From: Prolixibacteraceae bacterium
GTDB taxonomy: Bacteria > Bacteroidota > Bacteroidia > Bacteroidales > Prolixibacteraceae
Direction: 5' to 3'
Assembly (NCBI GenBank): GCA_027858145.1
Contig: JAQIDF010000334.1
Location: forward strand, 1-8,769
Length of the DNA stretch: 8,769 nt
Shown: piece by piece, positions 1-7,524 of the stretch
How the letters are laid out: every line of letters begins with the position of its first letter
How positions within the stretch are numbered: the first letter of the stretch is position 1
The notes under the pieces: generated by a model
Databases searched by the model: none
The model's input: only the letters and a program-made list of their open reading frames with translations
What the model was told of the DNA's origin: nothing
Program-made: the position numbers and the translations under genes

Positions 1-948
1 GCCGACTATGTATATTATTTACCCATCGATACGCCACGAAACGCGCGCCGTTTTATAAAATACGTGAAGCCAGAAACTGCTTTCTTCATAAAATATGAAT
101 ACTGGATTAACCTGCTACGTATCTTAAAAAAGAATAACATCCCTGTATATTTTGTTTCTTCCATATTCCGCCGCAAACAACTTTTCTTTAAAAAGCATGG
201 CAAATGGTACCGCAAAGTCCTCAAGCTTGCAACCCATTTTTTTGTACAAAACTCAATTTCAGGAAAGCTGCTCAAGTCAATCGGCATTAACAACTACACC
301 GTAACTGGAGACACCCGTTTCGACCGTGTTGCAAATATCGCCCAAAATGCCGGGCCTCTTCCTGTGGTTAAGAATTTTTGCAACAACCAACCCGTAATCA
401 TAGCCGGTAGTAGCTGGAAAGCTGAAGAAGCTTTAATACTACAATATCTGCGCAACAACAATAATATCAAAGTCATTTTAGCACCACACGAGGTTAACGA
501 AGAAAACACAAACCGGATTATGCAACAATTTGGCGATAAAGCCATATTACACAGTAAAGCCGGCAATCAAGACATCAGCCAAAAACAAGTGTTGGTTATC
601 GACGGCTATGGCTTACTAACATCGCTCTACCAATATGGCACTATTGCAGTAATTGGCGGAGGATTTGGTGTTGGAATACACAACACACTTGAAGCCGCCA
701 CATTTGGGATGCCGATTATTTTTGGCCATAATTACCGGAAATTCAAAGAAGCCTCAGACTTGGTTCGCATTAATTGCGCTTTTCCGGTTAATAATATTGA
801 AGAATTTAATACAACACTTAATCACCTTTTAAAGAACCCGGGCCTTACAAGCGAGATTTCACAAAAAACAGCCGGTTACGTGGTAGAAAATATTGGAGCA
901 ACACAAAAAATCATCAACCACGTTTTTCAACAAAAAACTGTTCATTAA
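1..948 (+). CDS. kdtA: 3-deoxy-D-manno-octulosonic acid (Kdo) transferase, 5'-truncated by window edge
   Basis: This is the C-terminal 315 residues of a Kdo transferase (also called WaaA, glycosyltransferase family 30). The enzyme moves Kdo from CMP-Kdo onto lipid A precursor at the inner face of the cytoplasmic membrane, starting the LPS inner core. The frame is open from base 1, so the start lies outside the window; about 95-110 residues, including the region of the family's catalytic Glu, are missing compared with the usual 410-425. Visible family motifs, numbered from base 1, are DTPRN (10-14), IKYEYW (30-35), TGDTRFDRV (102-110), GSSW (136-139), APHEV (161-165) and the CMP-sugar-binding stretch GGGFGVGIHNTLEA (219-232), followed by FGHNYRKFKEA. 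A GTG at 64 is not a plausible start, since conserved sequence continues upstream of it. No strong hairpin terminator follows the stop, only T-rich sequence. No frameshift is seen. The family call is very secure; one versus several Kdo additions cannot be told. Confidence 0.94.
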   Translation, partial: ADYVYYLPIDTPRNARRFIKYVKPETAFFIKYEYWINLLRILKKNNIPVYFVSSIFRRKQLFFKKHGKWYRKVLKLATHFFVQNSISGKLLKSIGINNYTVTGDTRFDRVANIAQNAGPLPVVKNFCNNQPVIIAGSSWKAEEALILQYLRNNNNIKVILAPHEVNEENTNRIMQQFGDKAILHSKAGNQDISQKQVLVIDGYGLLTSLYQYGTIAVIGGGFGVGIHNTLEAATFGMPIIFGHNYRKFKEASDLVRINCAFPVNNIEEFNTTLNHLLKNPGLTSEISQKTAGYVVENIGATQKIINHVFQQKTVH

Positions 949-1256
949 TTCCTGTTTTATTTTTAAACAACCATTGACTTTCTCATCTTTTTTTGGTATA
1001 CAAAATTACTCATTTACAGCAAGACACTTTCACTTTTGGTAAACTTTATCTCTTCAACCAACACATATCTACCTGACTGCTTGGTGTATTTATCCCAAAA
1101 GTTGATAACTTTCTAATAACTTCACTAATAAATGTTGACAATTATTGGTCTTTGCATCGTAATTTCGTTAGCGGAATTATGGTCATACACCGACCTAAAA
1201 CAACAACACAAATCACATAGAATTTTAATCGTATAACCCCTTTATAAAGATTACTT
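949..1256. other. Intergenic region between kdtA and nrdJ
   Basis: This 308-base stretch has no convincing gene. It holds T-rich sequence after kdtA, the candidate promoters described separately, and an AT-rich leader before nrdJ. I looked for the conserved B12-box core and stems of a cobalamin riboswitch and for a NrdR-box pair (palindromic, ACA..TATAT..TGT type) and found neither. A 34-codon open frame at 1132-1236 exists but overlaps the best promoter and is not called. Confidence 0.6.
1133..1167 (+). promoter_or_regulatory. Candidate Bacteroidota-type promoter for nrdJ
   Basis: TGTTGACA at 1133-1140 can serve as the -33 element (consensus TTTG) and TAATTTCG at 1160-1167 as the -7 element (consensus TAnnTTTG, one mismatch). 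The gap between TTG and TAATTTCG is 22 bases, at the long edge of the usual range. Transcription would start near 1174 and leave a leader of about 80 bases before the ATG at 1257. A second, similar candidate lies upstream: TTG at 1081-1083 and TAACTTTC at 1106-1113, also 22 bases apart. Both are matches by eye in AT-rich DNA, so either may be chance. Confidence 0.35.
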
Positions 1257-3815
1257 ATGGAATTACAAAAAGTTGAACTCGCAACCACGGGCAAACATGT
1301 TTATTCATCGGATGAAGCATTTAAGGCTTCGTTAAAATACTTCAACGGCGACGATCTTGCAGCACGCGTATGGGTGAATAAATATGCACTAAAAGATTCA
1401 CACGGCAACATTTACGAGCAAACACCCGACGACATGCACAAGCGGCTGGCAAAAGAAATTGCCCGCATCGAAAAGAATTATGCAAGCCCGCTTTCCGAAA
1501 AAGAATTGTACAGCGTTCTGAAAGATTTCAAGTACATCGTCCCCCAGGGGGGACCAATGACCGGCATTGGAAACGAGTACCAGATTGCATCATTGTCGAA
1601 CTGTTTTGTAATTGGAAATGAAGGGGACTCTGACTCGTATGGGGGAATCATGAAGATCGATCAGGAACAGGTTCAACTCATGAAACGCCGTGGTGGTGTT
1701 GGTCACGATTTGTCGCACATCCGTCCAAAAGGATCGCCGGTTAAAAACTCGGCACTCACATCAACAGGGCTCGTACCGTTTATGGAGCGCTTTTCGAACT
1801 CGACACGCGAAGTAGCACAAGACGGGCGCCGTGGTGCACTGATGTTATCAGTACTCGTAAAACATCCCGATTCAGAGCAATTCATCGACGCCAAAATGGA
1901 ACAAGGCAAAGTAACCGGTGCAAATGTTTCTGTAAAAATCGATGATGAGTTTATGCAAGCTGTCGACAACGACACTCCTTATCTTCAAGCCTATCCGGCA
2001 GACTCCAAAAAACCCAGTTTCACTAAAGAGGTGAATGCCGAAAACATCTGGAATAAAATTGTACACAATGCATGGAAATCAGCTGAGCCCGGCATCCTGT
2101 TCTGGGATACCATCATCAACGAATCGGTACCCGATTGTTATGCCGATCTTGGTTATCTAACCGTATCAACAAACCCATGCGGCGAAATTCCACTATGCCC
2201 GTACGACAGCTGCCGGCTGTTAGCCATTAACCTTTACTCATACGTTGAAAAACCATTCACCAAAGAGGCACATTTCAATTTCGACTTGTTCAAAAAACAC
2301 ATTGGCCTTGCACAGCGTGTTATGGATGACATCATCGACCTTGAACTCGAAAAAATTGATGGCATACTGAATAAAATTGAAAAAGACCCTGAAGACGAAG
2401 AAATCAAGAGGATTGAACTCAACCTGTGGCGTAACATCCGTAATAAAGCACAAGAAGGACGCCGCACAGGTGTTGGCATCACCGCCGAAGGGGATATGCT
2501 TGCAGCGTTAGGACTTCCTTACGGAAGTGAAAATGCCATTGATTTCTCGGAAGAAATACATAAAACAATAACAATCGAAGCTTATCGCTCATCGGTTAAA
2601 ATGGCTAAAGAACGCGGCGCATTTGAAATTTACGATGCCGAACGTGAAATGAAAAACCCGTTCATCAACCGAATCAAAAATGCTGACGCAGAGCTATACG
2701 ATGAGATGACAAAACACGGTCGCCGTAATATAGCACTCCTAACCATTGCGCCTACAGGAACAACAAGCCTCATGACCCAAACCTCATCGGGCATTGAGCC
2801 GGTATTTATGCCCGTGTACAAACGCAGGCGCAAAGTGAACCCTAATGATAAAGATGTGCATGTTGATTTTATTGATGAGGTAGGCGACAGCTGGGAAGAG
2901 TACACTGTTTTCCATCACAAATTTAAAACATGGATGGATATTAACGGTTACGATATTACTAAACGCTACAGCTCAGAAGAACTTGATAAAATTGTTGAAA
3001 AGTCACCATACCACGGATCATCATCGGGCGATGTTGACTGGCTGAGCAAGGTACGCATGCAGGGACGCATTCAAAAGTGGGTTGACCATTCCATAAGTGT
3101 TACCATTAACATGCCCGAAGATGCTACCGAAGAACTGGTAGGTCAACTCTATATGGAAGCATGGAAATCGGGCTGTAAAGGGGTTACCGTTTACCGTGAA
3201 GGGTCACGCTCGGGTGTACTAATTTCTGACAAGAAAAAAGAACCGGAAGAAAACAACAACAGCCCGTTCCCGACCAAACGTCCCGAATCACTTGAAGCTG
3301 AAATAGTACGCTTCCAGAACAACCGCGAAAAATGGATTGCTTTTATTGGTCTGATAGACGGACGGCCATACGAAATATTCACAGGTCTGGGCGATGACGA
3401 AGAAGGTTTGTTAATTCCACGTTCGGTATCTAAAGGCAACATCATAAAGAAAACCATCGAGAACGGTGAAAAACGCTACGACTTCCAGTATACCAACAAA
3501 CGTGGGTACAAAACCACCATGGAAGGATTGTCGCATAAGTTTGACCCTGAAATGTGGAATTATGCCAAGCTTCTTTCAGGAACTTTGAGACACGGAATGC
3601 CAATTCATAAAGTTGTTGAGCTCATTTCGAGCCTGCAACTTAGCGATGAATCAATCAATACATGGAAAAACGGTGTTGCACGGGCTTTGAAAAAATACAT
3701 TCCCAATGGAACTGTTGCTGACAACAGCCTTTGCGGACACTGTGGTTCTGAAAATGTTATCTATCAGGAAGGATGCCTCACCTGTCAGGATTGCGGGCAC
3801 TCAAAATGTGGATAG
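1257..3815 (+). CDS. nrdJ: Adenosylcobalamin-dependent (class II) ribonucleotide reductase
   Basis: This 852-residue protein reduces ribonucleotides to deoxyribonucleotides in the cytoplasm by thiyl-radical chemistry started by coenzyme B12. The active-site cysteines are visible: C116 in SNCF, C308 in NPCGE (the expected thiyl radical, with N306 and E310) and C319 in PYDSC. The 308/319 spacing of 11 matches the Thermotoga maritima class II enzyme. A phosphate-binding APTGTTS lies at 498-504. There is no N-terminal ATP-cone, so overall activity control by dATP through that domain is not expected. After the barrel come a TSCPD-like region (about 680-820) and a Cys-rich tail with C826, C829, C840, C843, C846 and C851. 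By analogy the first four may bind zinc and the last pair (CGHSKC) may pass reducing equivalents to the active site; that split is inference. The ATG at 1257 gives the expected N-terminus; its ribosome site is weak (AAAGA), as usual in Bacteroidota. It is transcribed alone, ended by the terminator at 3840. No mutated key residue is seen. Confidence 0.96.
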   Translation: MELQKVELATTGKHVYSSDEAFKASLKYFNGDDLAARVWVNKYALKDSHGNIYEQTPDDMHKRLAKEIARIEKNYASPLSEKELYSVLKDFKYIVPQGGPMTGIGNEYQIASLSNCFVIGNEGDSDSYGGIMKIDQEQVQLMKRRGGVGHDLSHIRPKGSPVKNSALTSTGLVPFMERFSNSTREVAQDGRRGALMLSVLVKHPDSEQFIDAKMEQGKVTGANVSVKIDDEFMQAVDNDTPYLQAYPADSKKPSFTKEVNAENIWNKIVHNAWKSAEPGILFWDTIINESVPDCYADLGYLTVSTNPCGEIPLCPYDSCRLLAINLYSYVEKPFTKEAHFNFDLFKKHIGLAQRVMDDIIDLELEKIDGILNKIEKDPEDEEIKRIELNLWRNIRNKAQEGRRTGVGITAEGDMLAALGLPYGSENAIDFSEEIHKTITIEAYRSSVKMAKERGAFEIYDAEREMKNPFINRIKNADAELYDEMTKHGRRNIALLTIAPTGTTSLMTQTSSGIEPVFMPVYKRRRKVNPNDKDVHVDFIDEVGDSWEEYTVFHHKFKTWMDINGYDITKRYSSEELDKIVEKSPYHGSSSGDVDWLSKVRMQGRIQKWVDHSISVTINMPEDATEELVGQLYMEAWKSGCKGVTVYREGSRSGVLISDKKKEPEENNNSPFPTKRPESLEAEIVRFQNNREKWIAFIGLIDGRPYEIFTGLGDDEEGLLIPRSVSKGNIIKKTIENGEKRYDFQYTNKRGYKTTMEGLSHKFDPEMWNYAKLLSGTLRHGMPIHKVVELISSLQLSDESINTWKNGVARALKKYIPNGTVADNSLCGHCGSENVIYQEGCLTCQDCGHSKCG

Positions 3816-3839
3816 CAAAATATAAAACATAACTCAGGA

Positions 3840-3881
3840 AAGAAGGGTGGCTAAATAAAGTCACCCTTCTTGCTTTTTTTT
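3840..3881 (+). terminator. Intrinsic terminator of nrdJ
   Basis: AGAAGGGTG (3841-3849) pairs perfectly with CACCCTTCT (3862-3870), and one more A-T pair (3840/3871) extends the base. The loop is about 10-12 bases, and a tract of eight T (3874-3881) follows after GC. It lies 24 bases after the nrdJ stop and separates nrdJ from the next gene. Confidence 0.9.
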
Positions 3882-3946
3882 AAACAAACCAGACTACGAT
3901 GGGTTATACAGTCAACAATTTTACAGCACATACAAAACATCTTATT

Positions 3947-4423
3947 ATGAGAAAGTATTTTCAATTAACATTCTTCCTTTTATTCCTCTCTACCCTTTCA
4001 TTTGCACAAGTAAACTCACAAACTATCGGAGTTCGCTTAGGAGGCGGAACTGTAAGCGGTGGTGAGTTTTCTTACCAAAAAGGAATGGGTGATGCAAACC
4101 GCGTGGAACTGGATCTGGGTTTTGGCGCAAGTTCAAATCACAACCGTCTTTATCTGGTTGGAGCTTATCACTGGAACTGGAACATATCAGACGGATTGAA
4201 TTGGTATGCAGGTCCTGCAGCAAGCGCCGGACTTTATAGCTATAACAACGAAGATGGCTTTGTGAATATAGCTTTTGGCGGACAAGTTGGTTTAGAATAT
4301 GACTTCAGCCATCTGGACGCACCAATACTCCTTAGCCTCGACGCCCGTCCGATGTGGAACTTCATTGGCGATCATGCCGGACTTGGATGGGGAACTGCCT
4401 TAGGTATCCGTTATATTTTTTAA
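3947..4423 (+). CDS. Small secreted protein, probable outer-membrane beta-barrel
   Basis: A 158-residue protein of unknown specific function. It begins with a clear Sec signal peptide: MRK, a hydrophobic core LTFFLLFLSTLSF, and a signal peptidase I site after A20 (SFA/Q). The mature part of about 138 residues is rich in Gly, aromatic residues and alternating polar/hydrophobic stretches (RVELDLGFG, RLYLVGAYHWNW, NIAFGGQVGLEY) and ends in the aromatic residue of RYIF. Those are marks of small outer-membrane barrels inserted by the BAM machinery, perhaps six to eight strands. An in-frame ATG at 3899 would add 16 residues ahead of the signal peptide; I chose 3947 because it puts the signal peptide at the N-terminus. 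It is flanked by terminators on both sides, so it is probably its own unit, though no promoter is recognisable in the short gap. A soluble periplasmic beta-rich protein is the alternative. Confidence 0.8.
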   Translation: MRKYFQLTFFLLFLSTLSFAQVNSQTIGVRLGGGTVSGGEFSYQKGMGDANRVELDLGFGASSNHNRLYLVGAYHWNWNISDGLNWYAGPAASAGLYSYNNEDGFVNIAFGGQVGLEYDFSHLDAPILLSLDARPMWNFIGDHAGLGWGTALGIRYIF

Positions 4424-4449
4424 GTGGAAGCAAATCGTTAACAAATAAG

Positions 4450-4489
4450 AAGCTACCGGTCGTCAATATACATGGCCGGTAGTTTTTTT
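4450..4489 (+). terminator. Intrinsic terminator between convergent genes
   Basis: CTACCGG (4453-4459) pairs with CCGGTAG (4476-4482). The stem is lengthened inward by T-G and C-G pairs and outward by A-T pairs, then a run of seven T (4483-4489) follows. It ends the outer-membrane protein gene. On the - strand the same hairpin lies just after the symporter stop and is followed by a weaker T-rich CTTCTTATTT, so it may work in both directions. Confidence 0.85.
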
Positions 4490-4493
4490 GAGC

Positions 4494-6293
4494 TTATTTT
4501 ACAACGTTTGTCCAACCAGCTTTTGACAGGTTACGGTAAATAACAAGAGCTGCCGCCAAAGCAAAAGCAAAATATACAGCACCGGCCAAATGTTCACCAA
4601 AAATAACTTTACCGGTCCCAATTAATGTCAACAACACCATAGCACATCCCAGAATCCAGTTAACAAATAAGCGCACATATCCGGTATCACCCTTTACCGC
4701 CGGCAACTCAGAAGCAACACCTTTCCACCCTGCACCTCCTGGATGTACTTTCGTATAAAAAGCATGTAAGGTTTCACGATCGACAGGCCGTGTTAAAAAG
4801 GTAACCGTTACCCATATAAGCGTGGACCATGCAACAATTATAATCAAACTGGTTTCGAAGTCGAGGTTGTATTTAAATTTTAACACCGGGTAAATAAAGT
4901 ACGGTGCAACCATAGCTGACAATTCACTCCAAGCATTAATGCGCCACCAGAACCAACGGAGCAACAGCACCAAACCGATTCCACCGCTACACGCCAGAAC
5001 AAATTTCCAGGCATCGCTTATAAGGTTAAACTGCGTTGTTACAACCAACGACAAAATCATTATAATAAAAGTTGTAATCCGCGAAACTTGCACATAATAA
5101 CGCTCCGATGCATTTTTATTTATAAAAGGCCGGAACAAATCGTTAATGACATATGAGGCCCCCCAAACCGTTTGCGACGATATGGTTGACATATAAGCTG
5201 CGAAAAAAGCAGCCAGCAATAAGCCTAACAGCCCCGACGGCATCAAATCGCGTATCATCATCACGTAGGTTGCCCCTTTGTCGGGCTCAGCCGGATACAA
5301 TATTAAAGCACACAGCGCAACAATAATCCAGGGCCACGGACGCACTGCATAATGGGCAACCTGAAACCACAAGGTAGCTAACAGTGAATGTTTTTCATCT
5401 TTAGCCGACATCATACGCTGGGCAATATAGCCACCACCACCGGGTTCAGCCCCCGGATACCAACTAGCCCACCATTGCACACCCAGATAAGCAACAAATG
5501 CCACAACACTCATTTTCAGCATTCCGAAACCAGTAGAATCAACCTCCGCTCCTACAGCAGGGAAAAAATCAAAAACCCAGGGCACCGATTCAAGCTGTTC
5601 TTTAACCTGATCGATACCGCCAACCTGGCGAACAGCAAAAACAGCCAGAACAATGCTGCCTCCCATGGCCATTACAAACTGAAAAGTATCGGTAATTGTA
5701 ACGCCCCAAAGTCCGGAAAGTGAAGAATAAACCGTGACAAAAACAATTAAAAGCGCTACCATCATAAGGTGTGAGCTGAACGTCAACCCTAAAACATGAA
5801 ATTCAGTATGCCCGAAAAAAGCAAGCGAAGGAAACATTACCTCAAGCACTTTCACCATAGCCAGGTTCACCCACGCTATCACCACTGTATTCATGATAAC
5901 ACCAATATAAACCGCCCTGAAACCTCTCAAAAAACGTGCTTCGGAACCGGAGTAACGTATTTTAACGAACTCGGTATCGGTAAGAATATCGGCACGACGC
6001 CATAAACGGGCAAAAAAGAAAACGGTGAGCATTCCACCAAAAAGCATGTTCCACCACAACCAGTTTCCGGCAATACCATTCTGAGCAACCAGCTCGGTAA
6101 CGGCCAGGGGTGTATCAGCCGCGAAAGTGGTGGCAACCATACTGGTGCCCGCGATGTACCATGGCAACTTCCGGCCACTCAGAAAAAACTCTCCGGTATC
6201 GCGCCCTGCACGTCGCGACATATACAAACCAACCCCAAGGCTAACAACAAGGTAGGCAATAATAATGGTCCAATCCACAAAGCTCAAAATCAT
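4494..6293 (-). CDS. Sodium:solute symporter (SSS family), substrate unknown
   Basis: This 599-residue integral inner-membrane protein has about 13-14 hydrophobic segments, beginning with TM1 at about 6-25 (WTIIIAYLVVSLGVGLYM) and followed by the family's GEFFLSGRKLPWY loop at 34-46. It should use the Na+ gradient to import a small solute. The family signature is in the ninth or so segment, AAFFAAYMSTISSQ. Its S369 and T370 line up with the Na+-binding Ser-Thr pair of PutP (MSTLSCQ) and the paired serines of vSGLT. D60 in the early AADTP motif may also be functional. The length is in the range of SSS members with extra C-terminal helices. The substrate (sugar, amino acid, carboxylate or other) cannot be set, because no catabolic gene lies next to it. 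It runs divergently from sodB and convergently with the outer-membrane protein gene. The ATG at 6293 puts a typical family N-terminus first; no strong ribosome site is seen. Confidence 0.93.
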   Translation of the reverse strand: MILSFVDWTIIIAYLVVSLGVGLYMSRRAGRDTGEFFLSGRKLPWYIAGTSMVATTFAADTPLAVTELVAQNGIAGNWLWWNMLFGGMLTVFFFARLWRRADILTDTEFVKIRYSGSEARFLRGFRAVYIGVIMNTVVIAWVNLAMVKVLEVMFPSLAFFGHTEFHVLGLTFSSHLMMVALLIVFVTVYSSLSGLWGVTITDTFQFVMAMGGSIVLAVFAVRQVGGIDQVKEQLESVPWVFDFFPAVGAEVDSTGFGMLKMSVVAFVAYLGVQWWASWYPGAEPGGGGYIAQRMMSAKDEKHSLLATLWFQVAHYAVRPWPWIIVALCALILYPAEPDKGATYVMMIRDLMPSGLLGLLLAAFFAAYMSTISSQTVWGASYVINDLFRPFINKNASERYYVQVSRITTFIIMILSLVVTTQFNLISDAWKFVLACSGGIGLVLLLRWFWWRINAWSELSAMVAPYFIYPVLKFKYNLDFETSLIIIVAWSTLIWVTVTFLTRPVDRETLHAFYTKVHPGGAGWKGVASELPAVKGDTGYVRLFVNWILGCAMVLLTLIGTGKVIFGEHLAGAVYFAFALAAALVIYRNLSKAGWTNVVK

Positions 6294-6463
6294 AATGGTC
6301 AGGCTTAATTAAGGTAATTGTGTTATGTTTTACCGGGTTAAGATAAAAAAAATGCTCCTGACAGCTACTATTCCCGCAATTATAATTTGATGCCAGCAAA
6401 TAACTATTTAACATTATTCTAAATTGAATAAATAATTCGCATAATTTCCAACATTATAAAAGA

Positions 6464-6493
6464 AATGCTGTTTACAGTATACCATAAAGCATT
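6464..6493 (+). promoter_or_regulatory. Imperfect hairpin just before the superoxide dismutase gene
   Basis: AATGCT (6464-6469) pairs with AGCATT (6488-6493). If a GT bulge is allowed, the stem grows by TTA/TAA to nine pairs, with a loop of about ten bases that contains the palindrome GTATAC. It ends 26 bases before the ATG at 6520, so it could lie in the 5' leader or be a protein-binding site. No T-tract follows, so it is not a terminator. The rest of the 226-base divergent gap shows no confident promoter for either gene. Confidence 0.3.
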
Positions 6494-6519
6494 AATTGCA
6501 AACCAAAAATATAACAATC

Positions 6520-7098
6520 ATGAGTTTTGAATTACCAAAATTGAATTTCGCACCCAATGCGCTTGAACCACAAATAAGTCAGAAAACCATTGAGTTTCAT
6601 TATGGGAAACATCATCAGACTTATGTAGACAAACTAAACAATCTGACACCCGGAACCGAGTTTGAAAATTCTTCATTAGAAGATATTATCAAAAAAGCCG
6701 AGGGTGGTATTTTCAATAACGCCGCTCAGGTATGGAACCACACTTTCTATTTTGAGCAATTTGCAAAAAATGGCAAAAAAGAGCCATCAGGAGCGCTTGA
6801 ATCAGCCATTGAACAAGAATTTGGCACCTTTGCCAAATTTAAAGAAAAGTTTACCACAGCAGCAACCACATTGTTTGGCAGCGGCTGGGCATGGCTGGTG
6901 GTTAACCCCGACGGGGAACTGGAGATTGTACAGACCTCAAATGCCGGCAACCCGCTTCGCGACGGCAAAAAGCCAATTATGACCTGCGACGTGTGGGAAC
7001 ACGCCTATTATCTTGACAAACAAAATGCCCGCCCGAAATACATCGAAGACTTCTGGGAAGTTCTAGACTGGGAAGTTATTTCGGAACGTTACGCGTAA
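6520..7098 (+). CDS. sodB: Superoxide dismutase, Fe-type (Fe or cambialistic Fe/Mn)
   Basis: A 192-residue, full-length Fe/Mn superoxide dismutase that turns superoxide into oxygen and hydrogen peroxide in the cytoplasm. The N-terminal helical hairpin runs to about residue 85 and the C-terminal alpha/beta domain follows. All four metal ligands are present: H27 (FHYGKHH), H74 (QVWNHTFYF), D157 and H161 (DVWEHAYY). Q70, two residues before the WNH motif, and A142 in SNAGNP match Fe-type enzymes, where the second-shell glutamine comes from the N-terminal domain rather than from position 146 as in Mn-types. Bacteroides relatives of this enzyme can work with either metal, so cambialism is possible. 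There is no signal peptide. The chosen start is the ATG at 6520, which gives the usual MSFELPKL N-terminus; a TTG eight codons upstream is in frame but adds non-family residues. It is a single-gene unit ended at 7123. The presence of such a gene suggests an oxygen-exposed or aerotolerant lifestyle. Confidence 0.96.
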   Translation: MSFELPKLNFAPNALEPQISQKTIEFHYGKHHQTYVDKLNNLTPGTEFENSSLEDIIKKAEGGIFNNAAQVWNHTFYFEQFAKNGKKEPSGALESAIEQEFGTFAKFKEKFTTAATTLFGSGWAWLVVNPDGELEIVQTSNAGNPLRDGKKPIMTCDVWEHAYYLDKQNARPKYIEDFWEVLDWEVISERYA

Positions 7099-7122
7099 TA
7101 AAACAATTATATTGTGAGATTT

Positions 7123-7165
7123 AAACCCGTTGTTTGCTTTTATGCAATGGCGGGTTTGTTTTTTC
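7123..7165 (+). terminator. Intrinsic terminator of sodB
   Basis: AAACCCG (7123-7129) pairs with CGGGTTT (7151-7157). An inner TTGC/GCAA pairing (7134-7137 with 7144-7147) extends the stem past a few wobbles and mismatches, and TTTGTTTTTT follows. It sits 25 bases after the stop. The - strand side lacks a T-run, so it may be only a weak terminator for the opposing three-gene cluster that ends at 7176. Confidence 0.85.
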
Positions 7166-7175
7166 TTAAATAATA

Positions 7176-7508
7176 TTACACGCCGGACAAAACGCCAAAT
7201 ACATTAAAAGCACAAAACACCAGGCCAACCATGGCAGCAATCAACTTTCCAATAAACAAAAAATATATTTTTTCGGATATTTGATTTGCATCATTATCGT
7301 TTTTCGCAAGTGTTATTCCACGAATATATTGGGATATATCGAGGAATAGATATAGAAAAAAGAACCCCAGGGCGATTTGCAATGCCAAATGCTTGCTAAT
7401 TGTAAAACCACCGTTTTCATACGACAAACCAAAAACAGTTACAATTAATGCAGTAACAATTTTTCTGGTTTCAGAACTTACAATTTTTGAATATTGTTCA
7501 GTAATCAT
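7176..7508 (-). CDS. Unknown small membrane protein, about three transmembrane segments
   Basis: I do not recognise this 110-residue protein. It has three hydrophobic stretches: about 16-29 (KIVTALIVTVFGLS), 41-65 (LALQIALGFFFLYLFLDISQYIRGI) and 81-107 (through GKLIAAMVGLVFCAFNVFG). A hydrophilic loop lies between the last two (KNDNDANQISEK). There is no signal-peptide cleavage site and no known motif. It is the last gene of a - strand cluster: its ATG lies 16 bases after the stop of the gene upstream, with an A-rich stretch (AAAAACAAATACAG) as the likely ribosome site. Its position with two soluble-looking partners suggests that it anchors or responds to them, but that is inference. Small membrane proteins of this size occur as effectors or immunity partners in conflict systems and also as plain hypothetical envelope proteins; nothing here decides between them. 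That it is a real gene is supported by its operon spacing and ordered membrane pattern. Confidence 0.75.
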   Translation of the reverse strand: MITEQYSKIVSSETRKIVTALIVTVFGLSYENGGFTISKHLALQIALGFFFLYLFLDISQYIRGITLAKNDNDANQISEKIYFLFIGKLIAAMVGLVFCAFNVFGVLSGV

Positions 7509-7524
7509 CTGTATTTGTTTTTAA

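Noticed and set aside
1089..1110. DnaA-box-like sequences TTATCCCAA and, on the other strand, GTTATCAAC before nrdJ
   Set aside because: Each has mismatches to TTATCCACA and the DNA is AT-rich; the resemblance is too weak to call an operator.
1132..1236. 34-codon open frame with a hydrophobic start (MLTIIGLCIVISLAELW) in the nrdJ leader
   Set aside because: It overlaps the best promoter candidate, has no ribosome site, and a frame of this length is expected by chance; only conservation could rescue it.
3899..3946. Upstream in-frame ATG for the outer-membrane protein
   Set aside because: It would put 16 polar residues before an otherwise well-placed signal peptide, so the ATG at 3947 is preferred.
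5388..5723. 111-residue open frame on the + strand
   Set aside because: It lies fully antisense within the well-supported symporter gene and has no protein-like family features.
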